Assembly (NCBI GenBank): GCA_004794785.1
Contig: SJOL01006491.1
Location: 835,041 to 899,040, forward strand
Direction: 5' to 3'
From: Opisthorchis felineus
Lineage: Eukaryota > Platyhelminthes > Trematoda > Opisthorchiida > Opisthorchiidae
DNA: 64,000 nt
The notes beneath the pieces were generated by a model, which had not been told where the DNA came from, made no database searches, and saw only the letters and a program-made list of their open reading frames with translations. The position numbers and the translations under genes are program-made. Below are positions 23,696 through 34,982 of this stretch, in pieces. The stretch's first letter is position 1. The number at the start of each line of letters is the position of its first letter.

Positions 23696-24035
23696 TATAC
23701 ACTCATCTGCACACCAATTTGGTTTTGACGGGAGACTCAGTATAATCCCTTGTTTATGACATTTTTCTTCATGAAGCGGCCCGACGCAGCACATTCAGTT
23801 GAAGAAGAAAATCACAAGCGAAAAGTCAGGTAAGATTCAGGTGAGTCTCCCGTTAAAGCCAAATTGGTATGCAAATGAGTGTATAAGTCAAATTGCGTGC
23901 AATTTGGGTTCAAGTGGAACATACGTTTGACTCAAACTCGTGGACTGTACCTACCTGCTGAGCCCCAAGTAGGACAAAAACCGGTCTTGGGCTGTCGAAG
24001 AGCTCTCAGCAACCTTATGAGTAGTGTGTTAAGTC
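23696..24035 (+). repeat. FB-H repeat, copy 3, with foldback
   Basis: A strong inverted repeat spans 23696-23885: TATACACTCATCTGCACACC on the left answers GGTATGCAAATGAGTGTATA on the right, and the homology continues inward through ACGGGAGACTCA. Downstream, CTACCTGCTGAGCCCC, AAAAACCGGTC and TTGGGCTGTCGAAGAG (23951-24001) are the family's hammerhead segment. CTGATGA is CTGCTGA and GAAA is lost, so this copy is inactive. Confidence 0.75.
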
Positions 24036-27000
24036 TATACAAAGCTAACATTTGTTGGAATTCCTATTGAATTCTTTGGAGCAGATGTCTGCTCAAATCG
24101 TAGAAGGTTCCTGATAGAAAGAAGAAGTTGTTTAGTTGCTTACTAGATTTTTATGCCTGAAACATCTCACTAACCGAATGTTCTTACCGTCAAAAAAGAT
24201 GTGTTATGTACATCAACTGCGTGACTACATGAGCAGCGTAATGTATCTCATGAGCAGGCTACACTTCACGCAATAACCTAGGCTATAGTGAATTTTCGCC
24301 ACCGATTCTTAGTAAATAACTTAGATTAAGATTTCTACTGTAGTGATCTGCTTCCCATTGATGCGTCTTCTTCATTCTGTACAGCATCATACGAGGGAAC
24401 ACCTGTGGAAAACTACTATCCTAGGCCTTGATCTTATCTTAGGGGAAATGGTTCACATTGAACGAACCCCTAGACTTCTGCGGTAGGTTTAAGAACAGCG
24501 GATCTTCAGGCAAGCTGTATCATCAACGCCAGTTTCTGAATCTCTAATTAGCCAGGCTGAAGCCTGGCCTGAAAACACAACATAATGGGAAAACACACTC
24601 ATGATGGCAACTGTGCTCACTAGGAACTCCGGAAATTTCGACGTGACAGGAGTTGATTTGTCTAATGTCTCACCCCAATTTCACCCAGTAAGCAATGCGA
24701 CAATGCGCCCCGCCCCTTCAAATGCGAGTTTACAAAATCGATGACGAAACTACAAATTTTTACCGGCTTATTTTACCTTGACATTTTTTCGATGACCGCG
24801 GACTTTTGGCAAGCAATTGGTTTTTTATGGAGCATGGTCTACGAATAAAGCAGAAAACTATCTGGTATCTCAACAGAGGAGAGTTGTGTCCCAAATAGTT
24901 GTTGCAACAGATAAAACCCTTCTCATCCATGAGGGAGTTTGCTGATGGAGACTAGAAGTTCCAGTATAAGAATCACAGTTACCCACATCTCTAAAGCTTT
25001 TCATTTGAAATATCAAAACCTAACAAGTTTATCTGCGACATATCCCCGAATGTGTACAGTATGCCTCAGATACAAGAAATTTCAATCCTCAGCACTTTAT
25101 GATTAAGACAATAAGTTGAAAATTTACCAATATATGTGAAGTTAAATTTCGTACAGTTGAGGGTGAATGTTTAGGTTAAGTGACATTGCAATTACAATCA
25201 ATTCCTGATTACTCCTGCTTCTAGCAATACCAAGGAACTGAGCCAATTTCTTTTCCTTAGAACTGAACAGCATCGCGACCGGATGCATTTCCTTATTTGT
25301 GTGTAAGTACATCAAATGATCCTGAGAATTTAAAGATCAATATCTAAACCTGGTGGAACAAAGAACCGTAGGAATTCACCATTTATTGTCGAAGCGTTGA
25401 GGATAAAAGCACAGAAATATAGAAAACATCGTTTAACCCTGGGCCCTAGTGACGACAAGGTGATATAGAAAGAGGAGATATAGATTTTGGGTCGAAATGA
25501 TTGGTTAAACCGCTCATGGGGTTTACTCGTATGGTGGTGCTTGGGAGGAGCGCATGTATCAAACCGACCGGAAGCACATGGTATTTTGCTTCAACACCAC
25601 TGAAGCCTTCCATAAGTTACCCACAAGCTTCAGTCGGTGAGACAAATAAGCATGGCAACCAAACAAAGTCGCAGTTTCCAAGGCTTTGTTCAAGAGATAA
25701 AAGGAAATTTGAGGACTATTGTTTATGTCACGCGACCAGGAAACTTTTTACGATCGGAACGCCGAAGAACAAATACATCTGATAAACAACCGGAACAGTT
25801 AAAATGAATGAAAATGTTGTATATACCCTGCCTCGATGCGACCAATTAGCTACCTTCGTGGATATCACGCCAGCAACACCCATTGCATAATGCCCGGAGG
25901 GTGTTTCGTGTTGAGTAGGTTCTGGCCGCCAGTTCGTTTGATCAAAAGCCTCGCAACTGTCCCATAGACCAATCAAGCGTAAAGCGGGATTTGAAACCTG
26001 TTATTGAGTTGTCCGCTGTTTTTCTTCTTCACTGCCCAACCTAATAAACCGCTGACAGCCGCTAGCCTTCTCTCCTCCTCACAAAACAAACGATTGCGTC
26101 ACTTTGAAGGCACCTTCAGAACACACAAGCACTGTGTAACAAGATTTTGTGATAGTCGCTATGAGAGATACTGTGGTTAGCGTGATTACAACTCTGGCAA
26201 ACCGCTCAACTCTGACAAACAACTGTCAAAGTCCAGCTTGCTTTATCTCCAGGCCGAAATTGTGACGCAACGGACCCCTAGGATTTTTGTGCACTGCACT
26301 CGCTTGTTTTCATTTAGAGTCATGCGAGCAAGGAGCAGTGGAGTCCCAGTGTATTTATGAACCGCCATGAAACTTAGTCTTAGGAAAAGGTTTAGCAAAG
26401 CTCACGAATTCAGTCAGAAACGATCAGCAACACTGAAAAACAACCATAACTAGTGATTATTGTAGTTTTGTTCCAACTGAAAGAAGCAGGTGTACTGTAG
26501 AGGCAATGGTCACCAAAAGTTGTGAATTGATATAAGACGACAAATCGTTCCTCTGTGTCGCATCCCTTACGATACCTGCCTGGTTTATGCGCAGTCCAGA
26601 GATAAGGATCGTGATAAGCATCGTGAGGTGCGCGAACTTCGGTGACATCAGACTTTGAGTTTTGAGGTGCAGAAAGAATTTCAGACATCTCTACTAGGAG
26701 AATGGACGTCGGCTAGTGCTTCGTCAGGTTTAAAACTCTTAGCATTTACGAAGAGTGGGAGATTCACGTCTCTTCTACAAACACTAAACAGCCTATGGTC
26801 TGCTCAGGTGAGAGTAATTCGGATAGAGCTTCTATTACATGCCACCCACGTTTGCCAACCTATCTAGCTATCCATAATTTTGAAGGAGAATGGTTATTCG
26901 GCTGCCTGCCAAAAAGGGCCTGTCGTTTTTCTGGGAGGTCTCAAACAGTAACTGATTCTTCTTAGCGTTTCCAGTTATGGCGGATGAAATATGCTGTATC

Positions 27001-28356
27001 CAAGATGATATCCTTGACCTAAGGGAGAAACCTTTTCTTGTACTAGAGATGGGGGCTTCTTAAAAGAGGTGCTGCCATGGTGACAGACATTAATTCGCTC
27101 AAGCTGTAATTTTTTATCAACTCTGGTGTTTATCATGGCACATTCGCTAAGTCGGGGTTGCTGAGTAGGCGCACATCGTCTATTTATCGGACGGTTTATG
27201 GTTCGTGAACCGCAGGTCTTTTATCCTAAATGGGTCACGACACCTCACAAAGTCTTAAGTTAAGAAACGGAAGAATAAATACCTCCTCCCATACCTACTG
27301 CACGTGATTAGTGAATAATTCACCAAGTGACTTTCAAGTCTCAAGGTGAAAATTAGACAAACTTTTCTTGGTTGCTTTCCGTTCCGTTCACTAAATAGTA
27401 GGCAAAAACGTAACTACAAACGGTCAACAGAAATATGAGTAACACTGAAGTGCTTAACCTTATCAAAATTATGGACCACTATCAGACTCGTTGCCCTCTG
27501 CTCTGAAGTATGGCTCGTGCAAACTGAAAACTGTTTTGCACGATCTGTTAGTTCCACGAGAGACGTCACCAAGAGGAACGAACATTTGTGCGATTCTCAG
27601 TGGTTAGATTCCCTTCCGGGTTAAGGCCCTTGGTCTTGTGTCTGTGCACCACGACGTTGTTGAAACTTTAGAAAACTTGTGGACCCTTGCAGGAATTTTT
27701 ACCGTTTGCTCTTTGACAAAGCCTGCCACCTCATATCACTATGTGCTGCCCATATTAAATTACTGCGGTCTTCACCATAAGCAATGGCTACTGCTATACT
27801 TCTGAGCGATATGATGAGCTAGATAGCTTGCCGATTTCACTTGTGGGTTTCCTTTGTTTGCGTCTTGATTTCGTCTTACATCACGAAGGTATCATGCATC
27901 AGGTTAAGTGGTCGTAAAAGTTTATTGACAGTTTTCTAAATCATCTGGATCTGATCTTGACCCAAACTGCCAAGAAGAAGACCAGTACGATTGTCTGCAT
28001 TGTCTGATGATTGTAGTGGACACAAGAGTGAGTTGTCGTTAAGCTTTCAATTGCTTATATTGCTCTTTTTCATGTTGGTAAAAGCAAGGTTTGAAAAGTA
28101 ATGACAGTTATGAATTTCAGAATTGCAAGCTTCATCTAGGAGGATATGTTGACAAGAGACATGAGACGCAGCAACTAGTGACTTATTCGTATTTTTATGA
28201 ATGAAGCACGGACGCTTAGCGACTGATGGCATCTCCATAAGAATGATACTCAAGAACAACCAGAACAACTTGTTGCAAATCGCGCTTCGTATCGATCGAC
28301 TGATTCTATAACTCACTCTCGCGTGTGTGTAAAGTCTGTCAGAGAGCCGTTGCGCA

Positions 28357-28360
<4 letters not shown>
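24036..28360. other. No supported gene (4.3 kb)
   Basis: No recognisable protein or repeat copy. A perfect 8-bp hairpin with a 2-base loop (GCCAGGCT/AGCCTGGC) is at 24551-24568. Open frames at 25501-25976 and 26410-26867 overlap on both strands and carry no motif I know. Confidence 0.5.

Positions 28361-28392
<32 letters not shown>
28361..28392. repeat. (AT)16 microsatellite
   Basis: Sixteen uninterrupted AT dinucleotides. They also give rise to a spurious tyrosine-isoleucine open frame on the minus strand. Confidence 0.97.
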
Positions 28393-28394
<2 letters not shown>

Positions 28395-28671
28395 ATGCAA
28401 ACCTCTAATAATGCCGCTCTGTCTCGGGCTTTGACGAAAGCTATCTAGATACCACTTGGCTAGTTAGTTGACCACTCAGCCGTAGCTGCTTATTCACTTG
28501 GCTATAGTTAGGTAACCATTACAAGGTGTCTTTCACAGCTAGACTGAAAAGATATTCCGTTCATACGTATGTGTTGAAAGTTTCACTACATTCAGTGGAC
28601 CTGTGGGGATACATTTTTTCTCATACAGTTTACTTTGACGATGGTGTGAGGAGATCTGGTATTTTTCCCGA

Positions 28672-28806
28672 CATATTTCGTCCTGTCAGTAGAGCCAATC
28701 TATGCTGAAAAGCCGAGAAACACTGTACAGCTGTTTCATCCTCATCGGGAATAACCAGCATAGCGTATCTCACAAAAACTAGGAGTTTCGAACTTGCGAC
28801 CTTCCC
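28672..28806 (-). repeat. SINE-H, left arm of head-to-head pair
   Basis: On the minus strand the copy runs from GGGAAGGTCGCAAGTTCGAA (box B region) through a hammerhead-like block and CAGTGTTTCTCGGC to a 3' end at ACGAAATATGT. Its 5' end is cut at the junction with the plus-strand copy. The core reads CTGGTTA, while GAAACAGCTGTAC is intact. Confidence 0.85.
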
Positions 28807-28966
28807 GTTAAGTGTTCAACTACTGGCCGGGAGGTCGCGGGTTCGAAACTCTCTGCCGGATTATCATGAAATGCGTGCTGATGATGATTCCCAATAAGGA
28901 AGAAATAGCTGTGCAGTGCTTGCCGTCTTTTCACCATGGATTAACTTCTCTGAAAGGATAAAATCT
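28807..28966 (+). repeat. SINE-H, right arm of head-to-head pair
   Basis: It starts GTTAAGTGTTCAACTACTGG, then GGGAGGTCGCGGGTTCGAAA (box B exact), then GCGTGCTGATGATG, TCCCAATAAGG and GAAATAGCTGTG. A 3-base insertion after CTGATGA and a G at the cleavage position argue against activity. The two arms meet with a spacer of about 25 bases, so the DNA or its transcript can form a hairpin of roughly 130 bp. Confidence 0.85.
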
Positions 28967-30771
28967 CTGCAGTTCACCTATTCGACAGCGTGAATAGCGT
29001 GTGCCCTGAAGTGTTCACTTTGGAAAGTGTTTAAAAGAAAATCCTCACCAAATTAACAAAAACCACATCGGTTTCAACGGATATGCCAAAAGCACCACAG
29101 GTGAGCATGTTCCTTTAGGTTTTGCTGCACACTGACGAGTTATTCGCAGGTTTTTGAAGTTGCGATGGAGCGATTCTACTCGTGTCTGTGGCAAACATGG
29201 CAAGTTGAAATGATGTGAACTCTCTCCTCTTTAGCCACAATTGCAACGATGGATTTGAAACTGACAAGTCGAATAAGGTCTCAACTGGGTGCTCCTGCGG
29301 TTGGAAAAGCTTTGGCAACTTAAAAGATCGCCTGCAAAACCCTGTAGAAATGTTATTTTCGATGCCTTGTTTCATTATTTCTCTCACGCCACAAGAAACT
29401 GACATTAGCGTAGTTCAAGAAAACTCTCAGATGATGTTTGTCGCCTACGTGAATGTTATTAGCGAAAAGTGTAAAGATATGTTCAGAAGTAGTCCAGTTG
29501 GCAATTAACGATTTATCCAACCCGCTGTAACACTATTCCCGTAGGTTTACTTGATCACCGGACAAATAGTACGAGAAATGATCTGCTGAATCCTGGAAAT
29601 TTTCAAGGTACATTCACTTAAACAGCAGCGTATAAAATTCGTTGCTTCCTGCAGTTCCTCTGTGTAGATTCTGTCCATTTTCTCTGATGAACACTTTTGG
29701 ACACAGAAGTGAACGGGTGAACCTGCACTAACTTGATCAGTGCGGTGTCTAGAACAGGCCCGACAGTTCGGATGGAACTGAGAGCACAAAAGAACTGGCA
29801 ATCATTTATCAGCTTGCGGCCTGTCAAATAGCAATCCCCTCCCCCCAAACAATATCAGACCAAGGGTAGATTGGTTGCTTCTACTCCCGCCCGTCATCAG
29901 CTAATAACCGGCCAGTATATAAAGACCAATAAACAACTAACCAGGGGGTTGGGGTTTTTTGACGTCCATCATCAAACGAGACAAGGGGTTTGGAAGACAT
30001 GTTACAGGTAGACAACTGAGACGTGCAAAGGCCTGGGCATGTTGACAACACGCACGTTTTAACCGGCTTTGCTTGAGGAATGAACAATGTTCATCTTGGA
30101 GAGTGATGTTGCAAACAATATCATTTCTGGACAGAAAATGATTTCATCTTGATCCAATTCGGAATCTAACTGATAAACAGCTCCTCATACTCATGTTCCC
30201 TCTATGGTCAGGATGCTCAGATTTTAAGTGGACTGAAACATAAAAACCGTTTCTTATCAGTAAAAGTGTCCCCAAACTGGACGAATGTGCTGTAGATGTT
30301 TTTGCGTTGATCTGGTATCCAATATCTAGTGAATTTGTCTCCTATCCGTCTCATCGACTTTGGAACTCTATCCAAAATAAATAATTAGCCGTTTAGCACT
30401 GTTTGTCCTTGCACTTTTCTGTCGGTTTATAGGACTTTATGCACAATCCAGAGATTACTACATATACGCCCCAGCAAAAACCACGCTATAAAAAGCAGCG
30501 TCGGGAAGTTTTTTTGCACTTTTTAAACCTAACTCAGGAGTTATTCTGAAGGAAAAAATGCGCAGATGTTCCACCATGGTTGTTTTTTTACAAATACTGG
30601 TGCAGGCCCTCTAGGTGGACGATGCTCACTATTAGGATAGATACACTTCGCATCAACGAGCAGTGGTGATGCGCTCTTTGGGTACACACTCAGAACCGCC
30701 ACACGGGGAATTTTCTGCCGCAAGCATAGCTTTGGTCACCTACCAGCTACAACCAACGTTTTCATAGACAC
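28967..30771. other. No supported gene (1.8 kb)
   Basis: Both strands have open frames of 70-97 codons (29115-29508, 29547-29848), none with a motif I recognise. A TATATAAAG word occurs at about 29915, with no gene start tied to it. Confidence 0.45.
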
Positions 30772-30940
30772 TTCCTCCTGTAAGTGAAGCCAACCTATGA
30801 TGATAAGCCGAGAAGCAACATACAGCCGTTTCATCCTTATTGGGAACCATCAGAAGCACGCATCTCGAGAACTCCAGGGAATTTTGAACACTCGACATCC
30901 CGGCTAGTAAGTGAACGGTTAAACTTTCGGCCATGGGCGG
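30772..30940 (-). repeat. SINE-H copy
   Basis: On the minus strand: CCATGGCCGAAAGTTTAACC, TCGAGTGTTCAAAATTCCC (mutated box B), GCGTGCTTCTGATGGTTCCC, AATAAGGATGAAACGGCTG, then TTGCTTCTCGGC and ACAGGAGGAAGTG. The final A of CTGATGA is G, otherwise the hammerhead-like block is well kept. Confidence 0.8.
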
Positions 30941-31129
30941 CCAAACCTAACTACTTACAACCAACTCCTTCCAAAGATGCAGTGTGAAGGGCGTCAAAGT
31001 GATTTTTAAAATAAGGTCGCTACTAAGTTTGCTAAACTTAGTGGATGAGCAGTTTGCTTTTTACGTTTCCCGGGGAAATCAGTCCGAGATTTGTTCGGTA
31101 TGAGTACACGTGGCGATAATCAAGAATAC

Positions 31130-31430
31130 CGGTGAAAGGAGGAACGCTGCGAAGCTGTTTCAGACTAAGCGGTTACAAGCCATTAGAATCGAAAGTAAAC
31201 ATCTCATCTGCACAGAGTTTCTGAAAAGTGGACATCCTCAAGCGTCCTGTTGAACTTTACTGGACTTTCTTTGAATAATAAACAATGATGAACGAACACT
31301 GCAAAGCGGTTCCATAGTTTCCGTAGTAACCTTCACCTTCCGTCAGATGCGAGGACGGAGCTTGGACATTAGACCAGGCACTACTCAACTGTTTCATCAG
31401 TAGGATGCAACGCTACACTGGCAGTCACTG
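31130..31430 (+). repeat. REP-D dispersed repeat, copy 1
   Basis: This stretch aligns along its length with 51150-51460: AAGCGGTTACAAGCCATTAG / AAGCGGTTACAAGTCATTAG, CTGAAAAGTGGACATCCTCA / TTGAAAAGTGAACATTCTCA, and further matches to TTTCATCAGTAG. Both copies share a frame reading TKRLQ-IR-ES---ICTEFLKS-H-QA followed by a stop. I cannot place it in a known element. Confidence 0.65.
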
Positions 31431-32189
31431 GCGTGCGATCAACTAGGCTGTGTGACTGTTCACCAGGATAGACAGGTGTGTAGCTGGTGCCAGTAACCCC
31501 AGTGATAGGGGGGAATAATCGGTGGTCGAATACTGAAGCAATGGATGTGAACTGTTGTGTGGTTGTATGGGTTTAAGGCCTACGTCTGTGACCCACAGAA
31601 CAACCAGCAAGTGGAGAAAATGGAAAATAAGATGGAGGGACCAAAAAATTAGTAATGGACTGTCTTCGTTCACCCGCCATGCCGTATGCAGCAGGTAAGT
31701 TGATACCGGTTGAATATGCCAGGTAACGACTAATTTGACACGGAATTATTTGTATCTATGACGTTTATTGCTATAAACTTCATGGGCTGCCACTAAGGTA
31801 CTCATATCTGGTCAAGAGTACGATTAGGACTCACAACCAAATTCTATTACTCGGAAGACTCACTGTAATGCAGTGGTGTTAGGTAAAATACTGCTACAGT
31901 AACTCATTCTTCAAGGAGGAAGTCATCATGCGGCCGAAGTCCACCGTCTGGTTAGCCAGAAGACTGTTTGAATCATAAATCTAACCACTGACCTGGAATT
32001 TAAAACCCTGTGAATCGTGTCAAAGCCAATCCAGTGATGATCACTGTGTCAGGGAGTTGGGCAAACCGTCACACCATTGTATGGGCCAGCGTCTATCTTC
32101 GATGAAAACATTAGAAGCCAAACGAGATTTTTAAAAACGTCTCCTTTCATCAGCTGTATCTGCTATCGTAACGGTTGAACCGGAGGAAA
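31431..32189. other. No supported gene (0.76 kb)
   Basis: A minus-strand open frame at 31443-31673 has no recognised motif. Nothing else is seen. Confidence 0.4.
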
Positions 32190-32371
32190 AATGATAACAA
32201 AGTAATAGTTCAGTTGTTACACTCTTTCGGTGCCTAGCTGCCATGGCACTCAGAAGAAGCTGAGATACTGCCAGGTTTCCCAAGCCTGAACAGGAGCAGT
32301 CGAGATACTGAGCCTGGGTTCGAACTACGAACCTTCCAGTCTGTAGGGTCGCACCCTGAGCTATCTCGAGC
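32190..32371 (-). repeat. SINE-A, copy 4
   Basis: On the minus strand: CTCGAGATAGCTCAGGGTGC (box A), GGAAGGTTCGTAGTTCGAAC (box B), CTGTTCAGGCTTGGGAAACC and GGCAGCTAGGCACCGAAAG, then a GTAACAACTGAACTATTAC tail. The family order is complete. Confidence 0.85.
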
Positions 32372-33089
32372 TAGATCGAGGATTAAAAAAGAACGCACAA
32401 GCGTAACCTCACAGATTTGTTCTGGAGACTTGGTTACGAAGACAAGCCATCACTATTCTGTACCAGACCACGTGGATTAGTTCGAAACGGGACTGGTGTG
32501 AATTCGCTGGTTCTATTAAATTTTTCGTCAAACTACGACTCTAGGACGGTTTTTCAGTAAGTTCTAATCAGTTGATTAATATTCATGGGGCGGAACAAGT
32601 ACAATGAGGTTAGATGAGAAGTGTTCACGAAATCCATAGAGAGTCTGGCCCCATGAATCCACGCCTATTAGCTTTCTTTCGATCACCAAGTTATCCTTGG
32701 TCAGTTGAGGAGGAGTACAAAAAGTGTCTCCGGATGCAGGATTCATTGTCAAGGGCTTTAGTTTATATCCTGTCTGACAAGTTATTCTAGAATCCTCCAG
32801 TTGAGCGTGCAATCATTAAGAGAATTGATAAAGACAGGTTGTTCAAGAATAACTACATGGGGTGTGACTAATTAGTTATGCTACGAAAATAACGACTACT
32901 TATCGTCGAGTACCCGGAAGCAAACAAGATTAGTAGAGAAACCATTCTCTTATGTCGTTAGAAAAGTACAAAAAATATTTTCTCTCAAGATACAGCCATG
33001 TGAGTATGCAAAGAAGTTTGACAAATCTACAGCTTCAAAACTGCGTATCGAAGGCAAGCAAGTGTATCAAAAGTCGATAATCTGTGAAC
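32372..33089. other. 3' flank of the NeuroD gene, no other gene
   Basis: This would hold the 3' UTR of the minus-strand NeuroD-like gene. I see no clear AATAAA on the minus strand close to the stop codon. A minus-strand frame at 32576-32812 has no known motif. Confidence 0.4.
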
Positions 33090-34094
33090 CTATTGTCCTC
33101 CAGGCATCAGATAGCCCGGAATCGGTAGACTAATGGATGTCTTAACCAAATCGGAGTTTGAGGGAAACGGTGAAAGGGAATCGGAACAGTAGCTCGAGAT
33201 GCTGTTAGACCTTGAACAGCACACAAGGTCAGTCATGTGAGCAGGAGTGTAGAGGAAGTGCGTGGAAGGAGCGGTGAACTGTTGAGTAAATTCATAGGGA
33301 AATAGACGAGAGTCCATTGGTTGGTATGGTACTTCTCCGTAGGAATTTGGTTCAAATGAGGGTTGTATCACAGGGCTCAAAAGTGGGAAGTGATTGTTAG
33401 TTGAACTGAGCTGTTCTACGTTGTTATACATAGTGGCATTTGGTACAATAGCATTTTCGTACTGCTCCGTATGGTATGTAGAACGCGGACTGGGGGAGCA
33501 TCCGTTGATAGTGGGACCATTTTCTTGAAGAGGGGATTGCGGTAATTGAGATGTTGGACGTGTTTCTCTTTCACCTGATGCATACTCTACCTTGGTAACT
33601 GTATGTTGTTGAGAAACTGATTCATTCGTTAAGGTGGATCTTCGCTGAAATTGAATGAGTGCCCTGGGACTGATTTGTAACTTGGTCGCAATCAGATTCG
33701 AAGTGTTCTGTGACAATCCTTCTGTCAGTGTAAAGGCCAATTCCAAAGGAGATGGGGGTTCACTCCGCTGCAACAACTCCGAGAGGGCACGAATATAGTT
33801 TTTGGCTAAACGCAATGTTTCAATTTTACTCAATCTTTGAGTTGCCGAAAAGGTTGGCACGTGACGTCGAAGGAGTTCTAGTGCATGGTTCAACCCATGC
33901 ATGCGACTGCGTTCTCGGGCGTTAGCTCGCACACGTCGCGTTTTCAGGCGGACCTCCCGCTCTTTAGTTAGTGGTTTCTTTTTTGGCCCACGCTTCTTTG
34001 GTTGCTTCGCCTCGCTTAGGTCTGTTCCGGGATCAGTGACTTTCTTCTTGCGTTTTTTGGTCCCTTTGGTATCCGTAGATGTCTCTCCAGACAT
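33090..34094 (-). CDS. NeuroD-family bHLH transcription factor
   Basis: This encodes a neurogenic basic helix-loop-helix factor, a nuclear DNA-binding protein that pairs with E-type bHLH partners on E-box sites and drives neuronal differentiation. From the first in-frame ATG the product is about 334 residues. Lysine-rich runs (KKRKKK near residue 14, KKRGPKKK near 34) look like nuclear localisation signals. The bHLH lies at about residues 54-108: [17 protein letters not shown] is the basic region and helix 1, with the MHGLN signature typical of NeuroD, and [20 protein letters not shown] is helix 2. Residues 116-148 ([20 protein letters not shown] and onward) match the Neuro_bHLH domain that follows the bHLH in NeuroD proteins. 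The Ser/Thr/Pro-rich tail ends YLMPGGQ. The conserved parts contain no intron. The frame is open upstream to a splice acceptor at 34115-34116, so this may be the last exon and the true start may lie elsewhere. Subfamily assignment (NeuroD over neurogenin) is from motif only. Confidence 0.92.
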   Translation of the reverse strand: MSGETSTDTKGTKKRKKKVTDPGTDLSEAKQPKKRGPKKKPLTKEREVRLKTRRVRANARERSRMHGLNHALELLRRHVPTFSATQRLSKIETLRLAKNYIRALSELLQRSEPPSPLELAFTLTEGLSQNTSNLIATKLQISPRALIQFQRRSTLTNESVSQQHTVTKVEYASGERETRPTSQLPQSPLQENGPTINGCSPSPRSTYHTEQYENAIVPNATMYNNVEQLSSTNNHFPLLSPVIQPSFEPNSYGEVPYQPMDSRLFPYEFTQQFTAPSTHFLYTPAHMTDLVCCSRSNSISSYCSDSLSPFPSNSDLVKTSISLPIPGYLMPGGQ

Positions 34095-34114
34095 CAGTGA
34101 CGTCGATATGTCCA

Positions 34115-34136
34115 CTGAAAATGGAGAAAAGTGGTA
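34115..34136 (-). promoter_or_regulatory. Putative 3' splice site before NeuroD exon
   Basis: On the minus strand the sequence CACTTTTCTCCATTTTCAG, a pyrimidine-rich tract ending in CAG, abuts the open frame, with the first exon base at 34114. This fits an intron acceptor, implying an upstream 5' exon. The alternative is a plain 5' UTR with ATG at 34094. Confidence 0.55.
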
Positions 34137-34163
34137 TCAGTATCTTTGCTCATTTTTTATTTA

Positions 34164-34346
34164 TAGGCTGTTCGAACTACTATGGAAGTTCGTAATGCAC
34201 TACTCATAAGGTTGGTGAAAATCCTTCGACAGCCCACGACCGGTTTCGCCCTTCTTGGAAACATCACAAACGAGAGATTCAGCTGGGTTTCAGGTGAGTC
34301 TCTCGCAAAACCAAATTTGTTTGCAAATGAGTGTATTTCGTTACTA
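34164..34346 (-). repeat. FB-H repeat, copy 4 (ribozyme 3' half)
   Basis: On the minus strand this copy has AATTTGGTTTTGCGAGAGACT, GAAACCCAGCTGAATCTCTC and GTTTGTGATG, then jumps directly into AAGAAGGGCGAAACCGG, TCGTGGGCTGTCGAAGGATT (34226-34258). The 3' catalytic half and cleavage triplet GTC are exact, but the CTGATGA half is deleted. It lies on the sense strand about 50 bp upstream of the NeuroD acceptor. Confidence 0.75.
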
Positions 34347-34379
34347 TGGAAGTTATTTAAACATAAAGTCATTTGTTCG

Positions 34380-34512
34380 AAATGAACTACTCACAAGGTT
34401 GCTGAAAAACTATGGGCATCCCATGATCTGGTTCGCCCTTCTTCGGACTCATCAGGTAAGCGCAATCCCCAAGTTTCCAATAACCTTATGTTCTATCTGA
34501 ATTGTACGAATT
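34380..34512 (-). repeat. FB-H repeat, copy 5 (near-intact hammerhead)
   Basis: On the minus strand: GCGCTTACCTGATGAGTCC, GAAGAAGGGCGAACCAGATC, ATGGGATGCCC (34411-34468). CTGATGAG and a GUCC/GGGC stem II are intact. One A of GAAA is missing and stem III no longer pairs. It sits directly upstream of copy 4 on the NeuroD sense strand. Confidence 0.75.
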
Positions 34513-34587
34513 ATGCGACATTCCCGAAGTATACTCACTTGCCTACCAATACCAGCTAAATCTCACCTTTATGATGGCAGTATGTCT

Positions 34588-34790
34588 AAATACTGGTGGC
34601 TCGGGTGAGTTAATTGGTTGTTGATCAGGTGGCAGTTGATCTATTCACAGAGCATGGCAATTGACCGTCCGCGCACTGATGATGCCTCCTCACAGGGCGA
34701 CGGAATGTTTGGAAGTCAACTGTCAACCTCGGCGAACAGGTCAACTGTCACCGGATCAACAGTCAATCTCGTTAATGATGTTCTTCTTCA
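34588..34790. repeat. PAL-H palindromic repeat, copy 3
   Basis: The left arm (AATTGGTTGTTGATCAGGTG, CAGTTGATC) answers the right arm (GTCAACTGTCACCGGATCAAC at 34739). In the loop, GCGCACTGATGATGCC (34671-34686), then GGGCGACGGAATG, matches the CTGATGA...GAAA module of copy 2, with GAAA changed to GGAA. The outer word AATACTGGTGGCTCGGGTG recurs inverted at the right end of copy 2. Confidence 0.65.
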
Positions 34791-34859
34791 ACTAAGTATG
34801 CTGCATAAAGGCCACCTTAAGTTTCAGTGGGGACCATATTCGAGATATCGCGGTAGATT

Positions 34860-34982
34860 TTTCAGATGGAATACACTACTTGAAAGGTTCCTGAAAGCTC
34901 TCTGACAACCTACGATCGGTTTTGACCTCCTTGGGACTCATCAGGTGAGCGCAGTATCTGAGTTCCCGTCAAAATTATATCA
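34860..34982 (-). repeat. FB-H repeat, copy 6 (decayed hammerhead)
   Basis: On the minus strand: GCGCTCACCTGATGAGTCCC, AAGGAGGTCAAAACCGATC, GTAGGTTGTCAGAGAG (34905-34952). CTGATGAG is intact and GAAA has become AAAA. The flank matches the family (GCTTTCAGGAACC corresponds to TTTTCAGCAACC). Confidence 0.7.

Noticed and set aside
24551..24568. Perfect hairpin GCCAGGCT/AGCCTGGC
   Set aside because: One isolated 8-bp stem, expected occasionally by chance; no T-run, copies or gene context.
28047..28400. 117-codon minus-strand frame starting with a repeated Tyr-Ile run
   Set aside because: The start is only the (AT)16 microsatellite in translation, and the remainder has no motif.
29912..29935. 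TATATAAAG as a core promoter
   Set aside because: The word alone is common in AT-rich DNA, and no gene start follows at a fitting distance.
33901..34209. 102-codon plus-strand frame opposite NeuroD
   Set aside because: Antisense shadow of the Arg/Lys-rich basic region of the bHLH gene.
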